A stretch of 64,000 nt of DNA. It comes from Methylomicrobium lacus LW14. GTDB lineage: Bacteria; Pseudomonadota; Gammaproteobacteria; Methylococcales; Methylomonadaceae. A program made the position numbers and the translations under genes. Each line of letters opens with the position of its first letter. Within the stretch, counting starts at the first letter, position 1. Below the pieces are notes generated by a model. The model saw only the letters and a list, made by a program, of their open reading frames with translations. It did no database searches and was not told where the DNA came from. Positions 42,701 through 50,770 of the stretch are shown in pieces. The stretch is taken from assembly GCF_000527095.1 (NCBI RefSeq), contig NZ_AZUN01000001.1, positions 558,001 through 622,000 of the forward strand. Direction: 5' to 3'.

Positions 42701-44870
42701 TGTCAAGGGTTTCCAGATGGGTTCCTGCCGGCACCGACTGCAGCAGCCGGTTGCCGATGCGCCAGTGGATCGCAGGCTTGGCTTGGGAGTCGACCTGGCG
42801 CAGCACCGCTTCCTGAACCCGGTCGTGGACGAACTGCAGATCGGATTTGTTTTCCAGCAGCATGCCCAGGTTCAGTACCGGCTTCAAATCTTCAAACAGT
42901 TGTTCGATGCGGATATCCAGCACCAGCGCCACATCTTCGACACGGAAACGGTTGCCCATGCAGGCGCAGTGATCGAGGATATGCAGGGTTTTGAAGGGCA
43001 GCTTGCCCACCTTGGAACTGAACAATTCCACCACCGAGGTCGGCATCTGCGTGTCGCGAATCCGCTTGATGTCCCAGTGCCAGTGATGTTCGTCGTCGGT
43101 ATTCAGCAATTCCTCGTTATACAGCCAGGCCAGGCTTTCGCTGACGAACAGCGGGTTGCCTTCGGTGAGATGGGCGATAAATTCTGCCAGATTGGCCGTG
43201 GCCTCCAGCGAGGAATCGAGGATGTAGGCCACCATCTCGTGACAGTCGGCGTCGGTCAGGGCCTCTACGCGAACTTCCGCGAACGGGCTGTCGGTTTCCT
43301 GAATCCTGCGGATCAGCTTACTGAGCGGATGGCTGTTGTCGACTTCATTATGCCGATAGGCGCCCATGAAAAATAGGAAGGGATGCTCATGATGGTTGTC
43401 GAACAGATTTTGCAGAAAATCGAAGGTTGCGCTGTCGCACCATTGCAGGTCATCGATAAACAGCACCAGCGGATTGTCCTCGCTGGCCAGACAGGCCAGA
43501 AATCGGCCGAACAAGTTATTAAAACGGTTGCGGGCTTCCACCGGCGGCAGATGCGGCACTTCCGGCTGGCGGCCGATGATGAATTCCAGTTCCGGCAACA
43601 CATCGATGATGACGCTGCCGTTGTTTTCCACGACGTCGAGTATTTTGGCCCGCCACTGCTGAACCTGACTATCGCTTTCGGTCAAAAAGATGCAGATCAG
43701 ATTGCGCAGGGCCTGAATCAGAGAACTGTAGGGGATGTTTTTCTGGTATTGGTCGAATTTGCCGGAGGTGAAGTAGCCGCGATTTTTGACGAGGGGTTTT
43801 TGCAACTCTTGAATGAGCCGGGTTTTGCCGATGCCGGACAGACCGGAAATAAATACCGAGCGAAATTTGCCGCTGATGACCTCATTGTATTGTTGTTGTA
43901 TCAGCTGGCTTTCGGCCTGACGGCCCACCATTTTCGAAATAAAGATGACCCGGCGGCTACGATCGTGCTGACCGACTGTAAATGCCGATACGCTGCCCGT
44001 GTCGGCGTATTCTTGCCGGCATCGGGTCAAGTCAGCCAGCAACCCCGCCGTGCTCTGATAACGCTTCTCCGGCTGCTTGACGGTGAGTTTGGCAATAATA
44101 TCGGCCAAGGCTTGGGGAATCTGCGGCTTGAGCTGATTGACTTTAGGCGTTTCCTCGGCCAGGTGCGAGTGAATCAGTTCCAGCGGATCGTTGGAAAAAA
44201 ACGGTAGCCGGCCGGTCAGTAATTCATAGAATACTATCCCTAATGAATACAAATCGGTGGAAAAATCGACTCTATAGTTGATGCGGCCAGTCTGTTCCGG
44301 GGAGGTGTAGGCCAAGGTATGGCGTACAAATTCCGGGTCGTAGATAAAATGGCTGACATCACGAATGTCGAGCGGGGTGATGAAATCGGTCAGCCGCAGG
44401 GTCAGTGTCCCCGGTTGTAGCAGAATGTTGTGGGGCTTGATGCCGCCGTGGGTAATGCCGGCATCGTGTACCGCTTGCAGCGTATCGGCCAGTGTGCAGG
44501 CCAGCGTAAAAAAATCGTTGAGATCGAGTTTGTCTTGCTGTTTCGTCCAACAGTTCAGCGGTTGTCCGGCAAACCAGGGCTGAACGATAAAGTGCTGGTC
44601 GCCATAGGACTCCAGGGCGATCGGAGTAGAAACCCGCGGATCGTGCAGCACTTTTAGGCGTTCAATTTTCTGGCGCAGATGTCGGGACTGGTCGTCCCAG
44701 CTTGACAGCAGTTTCAGCAGTTTGATGATCAACGGTTGGTCAGGGACGTGTTTGTGGTAACCCTTGAATACCACGGCCTGCAAGCTTTCTCCCAGTTTTT
44801 CGGTAACGATGAATTTGCCCAGTTTAGGCGCGCCCTGCAGTTGATTTTCTTTTGTTGTGATATCAATCAA
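39735..44870 (-). CDS. giant signalling protein: degenerate kinase, AAA ATPase, GAF, histidine kinase
   Basis: A 1711-residue cytoplasmic protein with the plan of the so-called trifunctional Ser/Thr kinase-ATPase-histidine kinases. Residues of about 20-285 form a kinase fold, but the catalytic loop reads HGGIKPHN (141-148) instead of H-x-D, and DFG reads DFI. K50 is kept. A STAND/AAA-type ATPase follows, with Walker A GLSGIGKT (343-350) and Walker B VLFIDDLQW, then a long helical TPR-like region. Next are a GAF domain (AQHGYLLIKEADEL), HisKA with VGGVAHEINNPLMGVMNF, and HATPase with DNGPGIPQDVQ and GTGLGLSVIRRL. It is the first gene of the KaiB operon. Confidence 0.9.
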   Translation of the reverse strand: MIDITTKENQLQGAPKLGKFIVTEKLGESLQAVVFKGYHKHVPDQPLIIKLLKLLSSWDDQSRHLRQKIERLKVLHDPRVSTPIALESYGDQHFIVQPWFAGQPLNCWTKQQDKLDLNDFFTLACTLADTLQAVHDAGITHGGIKPHNILLQPGTLTLRLTDFITPLDIRDVSHFIYDPEFVRHTLAYTSPEQTGRINYRVDFSTDLYSLGIVFYELLTGRLPFFSNDPLELIHSHLAEETPKVNQLKPQIPQALADIIAKLTVKQPEKRYQSTAGLLADLTRCRQEYADTGSVSAFTVGQHDRSRRVIFISKMVGRQAESQLIQQQYNEVISGKFRSVFISGLSGIGKTRLIQELQKPLVKNRGYFTSGKFDQYQKNIPYSSLIQALRNLICIFLTESDSQVQQWRAKILDVVENNGSVIIDVLPELEFIIGRQPEVPHLPPVEARNRFNNLFGRFLACLASEDNPLVLFIDDLQWCDSATFDFLQNLFDNHHEHPFLFFMGAYRHNEVDNSHPLSKLIRRIQETDSPFAEVRVEALTDADCHEMVAYILDSSLEATANLAEFIAHLTEGNPLFVSESLAWLYNEELLNTDDEHHWHWDIKRIRDTQMPTSVVELFSSKVGKLPFKTLHILDHCACMGNRFRVEDVALVLDIRIEQLFEDLKPVLNLGMLLENKSDLQFVHDRVQEAVLRQVDSQAKPAIHWRIGNRLLQSVPAGTHLETLDNLFTIAAHLNLGRPADMDQELAYRLVNINFHAGNKALDALAGDAAKDFFQKAHDYLPDDCWQQAYDLTFRIYQRLAKTELMCGRYERSEVLLNYLIEHAVSDLDKAEALAEQTTSLSSFGNFNKAIATANRGLAYFDKSIPEQPEIAKRQMLSLMAEIEQQGNVWSTILHMPFTQDRKSKIELAFYSELIPDLYMSGLVPQLYLSAAQSTLHCLQGGMDESVIYSFSIMGLNLGEQGKFEPAFLYQDLAHDLCAKHPNTFGATRGMNGIVWCNMHSRSHPAEIVDYCHKAIQCGKNCGDLYNAGLSYGPLMWNLQVQGKNLRLVEEAAEECLHFSRKNQLSFSVGLAEAVLTGWVAPMKPDYQPVDMTETLVRWEADNYVAASGSYFALLGFTQHYLGDYAAAAVSLQTVERYLHGLTDNVLKRLWYVFRIVNRLRWPEGADWPALEAEIAPLLAELETWARLGPLLKPFLAFIHAEIARAQNQMRDARTLYLDAIAIAQAQNYVLLTGHLYEALAEVVAVGNLGDAELYYGAARHVYRACRADRKNALLQQRHPYTAPDNAVRAEKTVAHDTPATLPNLDFNYLMKSALALSAEVDLNRLMQKIMSVVLESSGAQHGYLLIKEADELRVAAESHVGKKHIINRQSLSLNQTRSSISRAIVNYVLRTRKKVLLHDAMTEGEFQNTPEVQALRLRSVLCLPIIKQNELIGLLYLENRLSAGVFTAEKTDMTELLTAQAAISLENARLLEQTRLAYIKLQENQEHMLQMEKLSALGTLVGGVAHEINNPLMGVMNFVEFAAGRSPDEKSKEILDQALQQIHRIKKIVSNMLVFVHTRSTPNGNCKPAEIIKQTLLLLEGELTKDSIAVEVDAADDLPAIRCSADSLQQILVNLILNARDALADIRQPQIKIIVSPIEGMLELSVTDNGPGIPQDVQPKIFDPFFTTKPPGKGTGLGLSVIRRLVQDVGGNIQAESVHGHGCCMRLRFPHV

Positions 44871-44995
44871 TTGAGATGTGCTCTGTCGAACGTAGGCTGA
44901 TGCCGGGCATGGTAAAGTAAATTTCAGGCCAAAACCAGAGGATTTGCGAGGAGGTCTTAATTAAGGAATGAGATTAAACAAACGTCAGAAATGTT

Positions 44996-45688
44996 TCATA
45001 GGCTTTGCGAAGTAGCGATCCGGCGGACGCCGGATTCAATTGCGTCAATAATATCATTGCATTCAATGATATTTTTCTCATTCGCCAAAATAAAGTCAGC
45101 CAACGCCGTAATTGCGAGCCAATTCGGCCGCTCACTGACAAAATTGAATGCCGCCAGAAATAACTCAGTCATTTTCCTTGCCCTCAATTCATCACTGTCG
45201 ATAAAGCACTCAAGATACTCGTTGACAATCTCCAAATCGGATGAGCCGCCATAATACTGCAGGGCATTGACATGCACCAGTTCCGGGGTAATGGGTTCGT
45301 TGTCACGCAGTGCGACATATCTCGCTTCGGCTAAAGGCCCAGCGAGTAGATTGATGATATCGGCTTCGAAGGCATGTTGATAAGTATGCTTTTGTGCAGT
45401 AGAAAAATCTTTGGTGGCCTCATCAAGCGATGAGGGTAGGGTATGAATTAAGCGACCGCCTTCTACTTTAGCGCTATAGTGATCAGAGGGTTTGCCTAAA
45501 AATTCGGATGCTTTAACTCCATTATTCAACGGATTGATAAAAATCTGAAAACAAACCGGCGGCAGTCCTTTTTGTTGGTTGCCAAGATAAATAGCGGCTG
45601 CATGTCCTGCTTCATGGACAGCTATTTTCCTGCTAACTTCTTGAGAGGCTAGCTTGGTGGTATTTTTTAAATTGTGGTCACGGTTCAT
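44996..45688 (-). CDS. stand-alone M41-like zinc metalloprotease
   Basis: A 230-residue protein resembling only the protease domain of FtsH. The zinc motif HEAGH is at residues 25-29, the helix FEADIINLLAGPLAEARY matches the FtsH segment with the conserved glycine, and D151 in GGSSDLEIV matches the third metal ligand. There is no AAA ATPase domain and no membrane segment, so it cannot unfold substrates itself. It lies 125 bases upstream of the giant kinase gene on the same strand, with a possible functional link. Its substrate is unknown. Confidence 0.78.
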   Translation of the reverse strand: MNRDHNLKNTTKLASQEVSRKIAVHEAGHAAAIYLGNQQKGLPPVCFQIFINPLNNGVKASEFLGKPSDHYSAKVEGGRLIHTLPSSLDEATKDFSTAQKHTYQHAFEADIINLLAGPLAEARYVALRDNEPITPELVHVNALQYYGGSSDLEIVNEYLECFIDSDELRARKMTELFLAAFNFVSERPNWLAITALADFILANEKNIIECNDIIDAIESGVRRIATSQSL

Positions 45689-45900
45689 CGAGTATCAAAT
45701 TAATAAAGTATACGGCTGAAACAGCTGCCTGTATTATCAAAGGGAAAGATAAAGCAAGGTAAGTAATGAGTGATGTTTCAGAGCAAAATAAGGAGTCGGA
45801 TAAAGTCTTGCGAATTAACTAATCCCTGGCGCGGTCTTGTTACTCAATGACTGAAGGTGTACAGGTATATTAAACTCTTCAGAATTTTAAGTTGCTGGCT

Positions 45901-46284
45901 TTAAGCCGCAACCGCTTTGCATAGCTTTTGCGGCTTTAGCAGATGTAGCCTTTGCGAATCGGCTTTCTTCACTTCCAGTGGGGTAACGTTTAAAGTGGCA
46001 ACAGACGATATCTCGGCTGATCTTGTCAAAACGAGTTCCCTTTCCTTATGCATCCACGCGAGGGCTTCTTGCGCCTCCTTGCGTAATTTGAACGGTCCAT
46101 GAAATGCAGCGTGATCGTTAAATCGCCTTGCCCGAATGTGTTCCGGCCAGTTGACGACATAATAGCCGGGCGCCAAGGCCTGACCATGGCTGGTGCAATA
46201 CTTTCGCTGATAAGACTCCGCATCGACGAGCCAGAAATCACGTATCACTGCGACAGTCTCGAAAATATCATAATCCGCATCCAT
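45901..46284 (-). CDS. hypothetical protein
   Basis: A 127-residue soluble protein, MDADYDIFETVAVIRDFWL. It has an aromatic-rich N-terminal half (YVVNWPEHIRARRFNDHA, HGPFKLRKEAQEALAWM) and a more variable basic C-terminus. I do not recognise the family. The frame is long relative to the region and is preceded by AAGGGGAACTACTC, which could serve as a ribosome-binding site. No neighbour gives a clue. Confidence 0.6.
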   Translation of the reverse strand: MDADYDIFETVAVIRDFWLVDAESYQRKYCTSHGQALAPGYYVVNWPEHIRARRFNDHAAFHGPFKLRKEAQEALAWMHKERELVLTRSAEISSVATLNVTPLEVKKADSQRLHLLKPQKLCKAVAA

Positions 46285-46592
46285 TGAGTAGTTCCCCTTG
46301 TAATAGAATGAATAAAAACCGGATGTAACCTATACAGGATGATCCACATCACAGGAAAAGCAACTCGAGGCATCCCCCTACCTAGCTAAGAAGTGTATTC
46401 GACCTTAACGATCAGCCAGCTCCTTTTTTGGGCACGGTTGGGGCGAGTGAGCTTCGCCATTGGGGTAAATTAAAACGTATATCAGTGAAAGATGAAATAC
46501 GTGCGTGCGCGTACGTAGGATCACGTATTCAATACCAGCAAAGGGAATAGGGTTCATTCCTACATTGGCCGGTACACATACAAGTGGATGGG
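46285..46592. other. intergenic region
   Basis: About 310 bases between an unknown gene and the end of the broken response-regulator gene. It holds a partly palindromic ACGTGCGTGCGCGTACGT near 46499. I see no gene or clear terminator. Confidence 0.5.
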
Positions 46593-47327
46593 TCAGGTTG
46601 GAAAATTGCTGGCTTCGCACAGGCGAGCCAGTTCCAGGGGATTCGTTGTGCCTGTTTTTTTTAAGATCCGTGCACGGTGAATTTCGACGGTACGATAGCT
46701 GATGCCGAGTTGACGGGCGATTTCCTTATTGGAATGGCCCGCCACAACCCAAGACATGATTTCCATTTCGCGTGAGGTAAGACCGTATAGGCGCATACAG
46801 AGAGCTTGTTCCGCCAGAGTCTGTTCGGATATTTGTGTTTCGTGCTGCAGCACTGCCTGTATCCGTTCGATCAACAGGTTCCTTGGCACCGGCTTCGTCA
46901 GAAAATCGACCGCTCCGGCCTTGATTGCGCGGACCGTCATGGGTATATCGCCATAAGCGGTGAAGAAAATAATCGGCAAATGTATCTTGCGGCGGATGAG
47001 TTCGGCTTGCAATTCGTGACCGTTCAAGCCCGGCAAGTTGAAGTCGAGCAGCAGGCAGCCGGGATTGCCCGGGCAATAGTTTTGCAGAAAGTCCTCGGCG
47101 CTCTCGTTCAGTTCCCCTCTTTGAAAAAGAGGGGCTAGGGGAGATTTTTTAAATAAATCCCCCTCTATCCCCCTCTATCCCCCTTTTTCAAAGGGGGAGG
47201 TGAACACTTACTCCTCGGCGCTCTCGAAAGTCTGGTAAGCAAAACCTGCGGTTTCCATAACCAGCCCAAGACTATGGCGTATTACATATTCGTCATCGAC
47301 AATAAAAACACAGAATTGAGTGCTCAT
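46593..47327 (-). pseudogene. FixJ/NarL-type response regulator split by a small inserted element
   Basis: The gene starts at 47327 (MSTQFCVFIVDDEYVIRHS), overlapping the kinase stop as ATGA. It reads to FESAEE and then meets TAA inside a 105-base insertion. Past the insertion the same frame resumes ESAEDFLQNY, LLLDFNLPGLNGHE (phospho-acceptor Asp), TAYGDI, LTKPV and the LuxR-type helix-turn-helix LTSREMEIMSWVVAGHSNKE. Removing the 120 bases of insert plus duplication restores 204 residues, the usual FixJ length. Unless the downstream part is translated separately, the regulator cannot be phosphorylated normally. The DNA-binding part is intact. Confidence 0.88.
47107..47211. mobile_element. 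MITE-like element with 15-bp flanking duplication
   Basis: A non-coding 105-base segment with long imperfect inverted repeats: GTTCAGTTCCCCTCTTTGAA against TTCAAAGGGGGAGGTGAAC, with inner hairpins of G and C runs. It is flanked by the direct repeat TCCTCGGCGCTCTCG at 47092-47106 and 47212-47226. This is what a small non-autonomous inserted element looks like. Confidence 0.82.
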
Positions 47328-49564
47328 ATCACGAAGGGTAAGGTAAAGTGGACACTGATGCCGTTACCGGCGTTTTGTTCAGCCCACATTTTTCCTCCGT
47401 GAGCTTCGATCAAGGCGTGGCTGATAGCAAGGTCCATGCCTAAACCTTGGGGTTTGATCGTGTAGAAGGGTTGGAACATGGTTTTCAAGGTGGCGATGTC
47501 CGTCACACATTTTCCGCCGTCGCGCACCGTCACCTGCACCATGGCCGGCGTGTCATCGGTGCTACGCGTTGTTATGGTGATCGTTCCGGCGCTTAATCCA
47601 CTTTCTTGCATGGACTCCAGACCGTTGCGCAACAAGTTGACCAGCACCATTTCGATTTGCAGACTATTGGCTCTGATCGGCGGCAAGGCCGCGGCGAGAT
47701 TCAGTTCTATGCTAAAAGCCCCTAAATGTCCGTCCGCCTTGACTAGCTCGAGTGCTTCCTGGGCCAAATGATTGATATCTATCGACTCACTGAGGGTCTC
47801 GTCTTTATGCAATACCGTCATTAATTGCCGTATAACGCCCCCGGCACGCTGCGCTTGCTGGGCGCAAATTTCCATAAGAGGAGAGAGCTTTTCCGGATTC
47901 TGGTTGCCGGATCGCAGCATATGTAATGCCACTTCGGAATAAGATGAGATCGCAGCCAGTGGCTGGTGCAGTTCGTGAGCTATGGCTGCCGCCGTCTGGG
48001 TGACAACACATAAGCGGACGGATTGCTCCATCTTATCGCGCCGATCTCTCAATTCCTTTTGCTTCTTGTAGTCGGTAATGTCTAAATTTATTCCCAGCAT
48101 ACGATAAGGACGGTTATTGGGGTCACGCAACAATCCGCCACGAGAGTGAATCCAGCGGTACAAGCCATCCTTGTGACGCAGACGGAACTCCAATTCGAAG
48201 ACCGGCAGAAGGCCGGCGATATAGTTCTCTGTTGCCGCCAAGACCAATGCCCGGTCGTCGGGATGCAAGCGGGATTCCCATTCTTCCCAGCGGTTGAGCA
48301 ATTCGTCCTCATCAAAGCCGATTTGCCGCTTCCATTCAGGCGATAAGTAGACGGTGCCCGTATTCAGATCCCAATCCCAATAACCCGCTTTCACCTCTTC
48401 GACGACAAGCGTGAGCCGCTTCTGGGCAGTGCGCAATTCTTCCTCGGCTATTCGGCGTGCCGTGATATCCTCGCAGGAAATAATAATGCCGCCGATCTTT
48501 CCTTCCTGGTTTGTCCAGGGATAAGCCGCCCAACGCAACCAATGCCGGCTTCCGTCTGCTTGGATCCATAAGTCGTCGTCGTTTTTCAGAAACTCCCCGG
48601 CTTGTGCTTTAACATGAATCTCTCTCCACTCGGCGGAGATATCCGGATTAACCCAATAATGGTTATGCCCTGTCAGATCATCGTACCCCCGTCCAAACTC
48701 TTCGATCCAGCGTCGGCTGGTGACCAGATAATTCATCTCACGGTCGAACATCGCAATGCTGAGTGGTGCCTGCTCGATGAAAGTCCGAAGCTGAGCCTGG
48801 CTCTTCGTTAACGAGTCTTCGAATCGTTTCAGCTCCGTAACATCCCGCAGGATGGCGGTAAACGATTTCTCGCCATTTATCTCGCACTGGGAAATGGTCG
48901 CCTCGACAGGGAACTCTTTGCCATTGGCGCGCAGGCCCGAAATAGAAGCCGACTCGCCCATTTTACGGCTGGTGACGCCGAAACTCCCGAAAGCGCGAAT
49001 ATGCGCGTCATGGGCGGGGCGAAAGCGTTCGGGAATAAATCGTTCGATAGATTCCCCGATGGCTTCCTCCGCCGTACAACCGAACATTTTTTCCGCCGCC
49101 GCGTTGAATAGAGTCATACGTTGATCGGCATCGATAGTGATAATCGCATCTAAAGCCGACTCGACAATCCCGGCATAGCGCTGCCGGCTTTCCTGTAGCG
49201 CCGCAGTTGACCTCCGATGGAAGTTGGTTGTGACGATCATAACGGCAGACACAAAGCAAAAGCCTGCGTTTAAAATAAAAACAGCGTAAGGCCCAATCCT
49301 GGCCGGAAACAAAACAAGCGCATTAACTGCAATCAAGGATAAAGCCATCGCGAGAATACCCGGATTCAGTCCTAGCCAGAAAGCGGTCTGGATAATCGCG
49401 AAAAAAAATAACAAGAATGCTGCCCGTTCGCCGATCACCGGAATAGTGTGGGTCGCCATAGCGGCGATCGCGACTGCCAGCACTGCCAATCCGTAGCGCA
49501 ACAAATAAGGTTGCTCGTCAAAATAAAGGATAATCGATTGAGTTTTGAATCGCGTAAAGTTCAT
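47324..49564 (-). CDS. membrane PAS sensor histidine kinase (FixL/TodS-like)
   Basis: A 746-residue protein. Four or so N-terminal transmembrane helices (about residues 20-115) are followed by three PAS domains: ESALDAIITIDADQRMTLFN; APLSIAMFDREMNYLV; VEEVKAGYWDWDLNTGTVYL. The FixL-type H-box is AAIAHELHQPLAAISSYSEV, and the ATPase domain has LVNLLRNGLESM. The G1 box is degenerate (VRDGGKCVTD). Its partner regulator overlaps it by 4 bases and is disrupted. The first PAS could hold haem as in FixL, but I see no decisive residue. Confidence 0.88.
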   Translation of the reverse strand: MNFTRFKTQSIILYFDEQPYLLRYGLAVLAVAIAAMATHTIPVIGERAAFLLFFFAIIQTAFWLGLNPGILAMALSLIAVNALVLFPARIGPYAVFILNAGFCFVSAVMIVTTNFHRRSTAALQESRQRYAGIVESALDAIITIDADQRMTLFNAAAEKMFGCTAEEAIGESIERFIPERFRPAHDAHIRAFGSFGVTSRKMGESASISGLRANGKEFPVEATISQCEINGEKSFTAILRDVTELKRFEDSLTKSQAQLRTFIEQAPLSIAMFDREMNYLVTSRRWIEEFGRGYDDLTGHNHYWVNPDISAEWREIHVKAQAGEFLKNDDDLWIQADGSRHWLRWAAYPWTNQEGKIGGIIISCEDITARRIAEEELRTAQKRLTLVVEEVKAGYWDWDLNTGTVYLSPEWKRQIGFDEDELLNRWEEWESRLHPDDRALVLAATENYIAGLLPVFELEFRLRHKDGLYRWIHSRGGLLRDPNNRPYRMLGINLDITDYKKQKELRDRRDKMEQSVRLCVVTQTAAAIAHELHQPLAAISSYSEVALHMLRSGNQNPEKLSPLMEICAQQAQRAGGVIRQLMTVLHKDETLSESIDINHLAQEALELVKADGHLGAFSIELNLAAALPPIRANSLQIEMVLVNLLRNGLESMQESGLSAGTITITTRSTDDTPAMVQVTVRDGGKCVTDIATLKTMFQPFYTIKPQGLGMDLAISHALIEAHGGKMWAEQNAGNGISVHFTLPFVI

Positions 49565-49948
49565 CCGCTATTGCCGTCAATGCTTAAAATGTTCCAAAGA
49601 AATCATGAAATATAAGCAATATGATAAAAGATTCAACTATTAATTCCGCAATGCAAGATAAAACAGAATGGTTAATCCGATACGGTCATTGGATTGATGT
49701 TAAGTGGTGTGGAACCGCTTTTCCGAAATCGCTAGTACCGTAGATGTGGTGATGTTCGTCTGGACTTTGAGAGTTCCTCGGAGATTCGAGGAAGCCACTA
49801 AAATGGGATATGGACAGCCTGCGCAAAACTGTCCATAAAGTTGAAAGTTATAGGGGCAGTCCATTCTAAGACAACAGCCCTTATTTTGCGGCCTACAGAC
49901 GTCCGCAGGGTGTCCATATCACCCGTGTCGTCGAAGAAGACTCCGGCT
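49565..49948. other. intergenic region
   Basis: About 380 bases between dapB and the sensor kinase gene. A short hairpin GGACAG/CTGTCC lies near 49811-49833. No gene, RNA or clear promoter is recognised. Confidence 0.5.
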
Positions 49949-50770
49949 TCAGCCGAGCGCTTTCAAGCCCAAGACGTCCTGCATGTCATATAGGCCGTTC
50001 GGTATGTCCTTCAGCCACAACGCCGCGCGCACCGCGCCGTTCGCAAAGGTCATCCGGCTGGTCGCCTTGTGGGTGATTTCGACGCGTTCGCCGTCGTCCG
50101 CAAACATCACGGTATGATCGCCGACGATGTCGCCGGCGCGAATCGTCGAAAAACCGATCGTTTTGCGGTCGCGTGCGCCGGTGTGGCCTTCGCGGCCGTA
50201 GATCGCGCAGTCTTTCAGGTCGCGGTCCAGCGTCGCCGCGATCACTTCGCCCATTCTGAGCGCGGTGCCGGATGGCGCATCGACCTTGTGGCGGTGATGC
50301 GCTTCGATGATTTCGATGTCACTGTCGTCGCCCATCACGCGGGCGGTCATTTCGAGCAGTTTCAGCGACAGGTTAACGCCGACGCTCATGTTCGGTGACA
50401 ATACGATCGCGACATCCCGGGCGGCTTGCTCGATCGTCCGTTTTTGTTCCGGCGTGTAGCCGGTCGTGCCGATCACGATCTTTTTACCGGCCGCCCGGCA
50501 TTGTTCGATCAGCGTCATCGAAGTGTCGGGACGAGTAAAATCGATCAGTACGTCGAATTTATCGAGCACCGCCGACAGATCGTCGACCACCTGCACGCCG
50601 ATCGTTCCCAGCCCCGCCAATTCGCCCGCATCCTTGCCGACCGCAAGACTGCCGAGGCGCGATACCGCGGCGGTAAATTCCGCATGGCTTGCCGCATCGG
50701 CCGCCCTGACCAAACAAGATCCCATGCGGCCGGAGACGCCCGCTACTGCAATTCGAAGCATTGTGCTCAT
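49949..50770 (-). CDS. dapB: 4-hydroxy-tetrahydrodipicolinate reductase DapB
   Basis: A 273-residue enzyme with the nucleotide-binding motif VAGVSGRMGSCLV, VLIDFTRPDTS, IGTTGYTPEQ, catalytic EAHHRHKVDAPSGTAL and a C-terminal FANGAVRAALWL. It reduces the cyclic lysine precursor with NAD(P)H in diaminopimelate and lysine synthesis. Its start overlaps the dnaJ stop as ATGA, so it is the last gene of the heat-shock cluster, a position seen in several gammaproteobacteria. Confidence 0.96.
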   Translation of the reverse strand: MSTMLRIAVAGVSGRMGSCLVRAADAASHAEFTAAVSRLGSLAVGKDAGELAGLGTIGVQVVDDLSAVLDKFDVLIDFTRPDTSMTLIEQCRAAGKKIVIGTTGYTPEQKRTIEQAARDVAIVLSPNMSVGVNLSLKLLEMTARVMGDDSDIEIIEAHHRHKVDAPSGTALRMGEVIAATLDRDLKDCAIYGREGHTGARDRKTIGFSTIRAGDIVGDHTVMFADDGERVEITHKATSRMTFANGAVRAALWLKDIPNGLYDMQDVLGLKALG

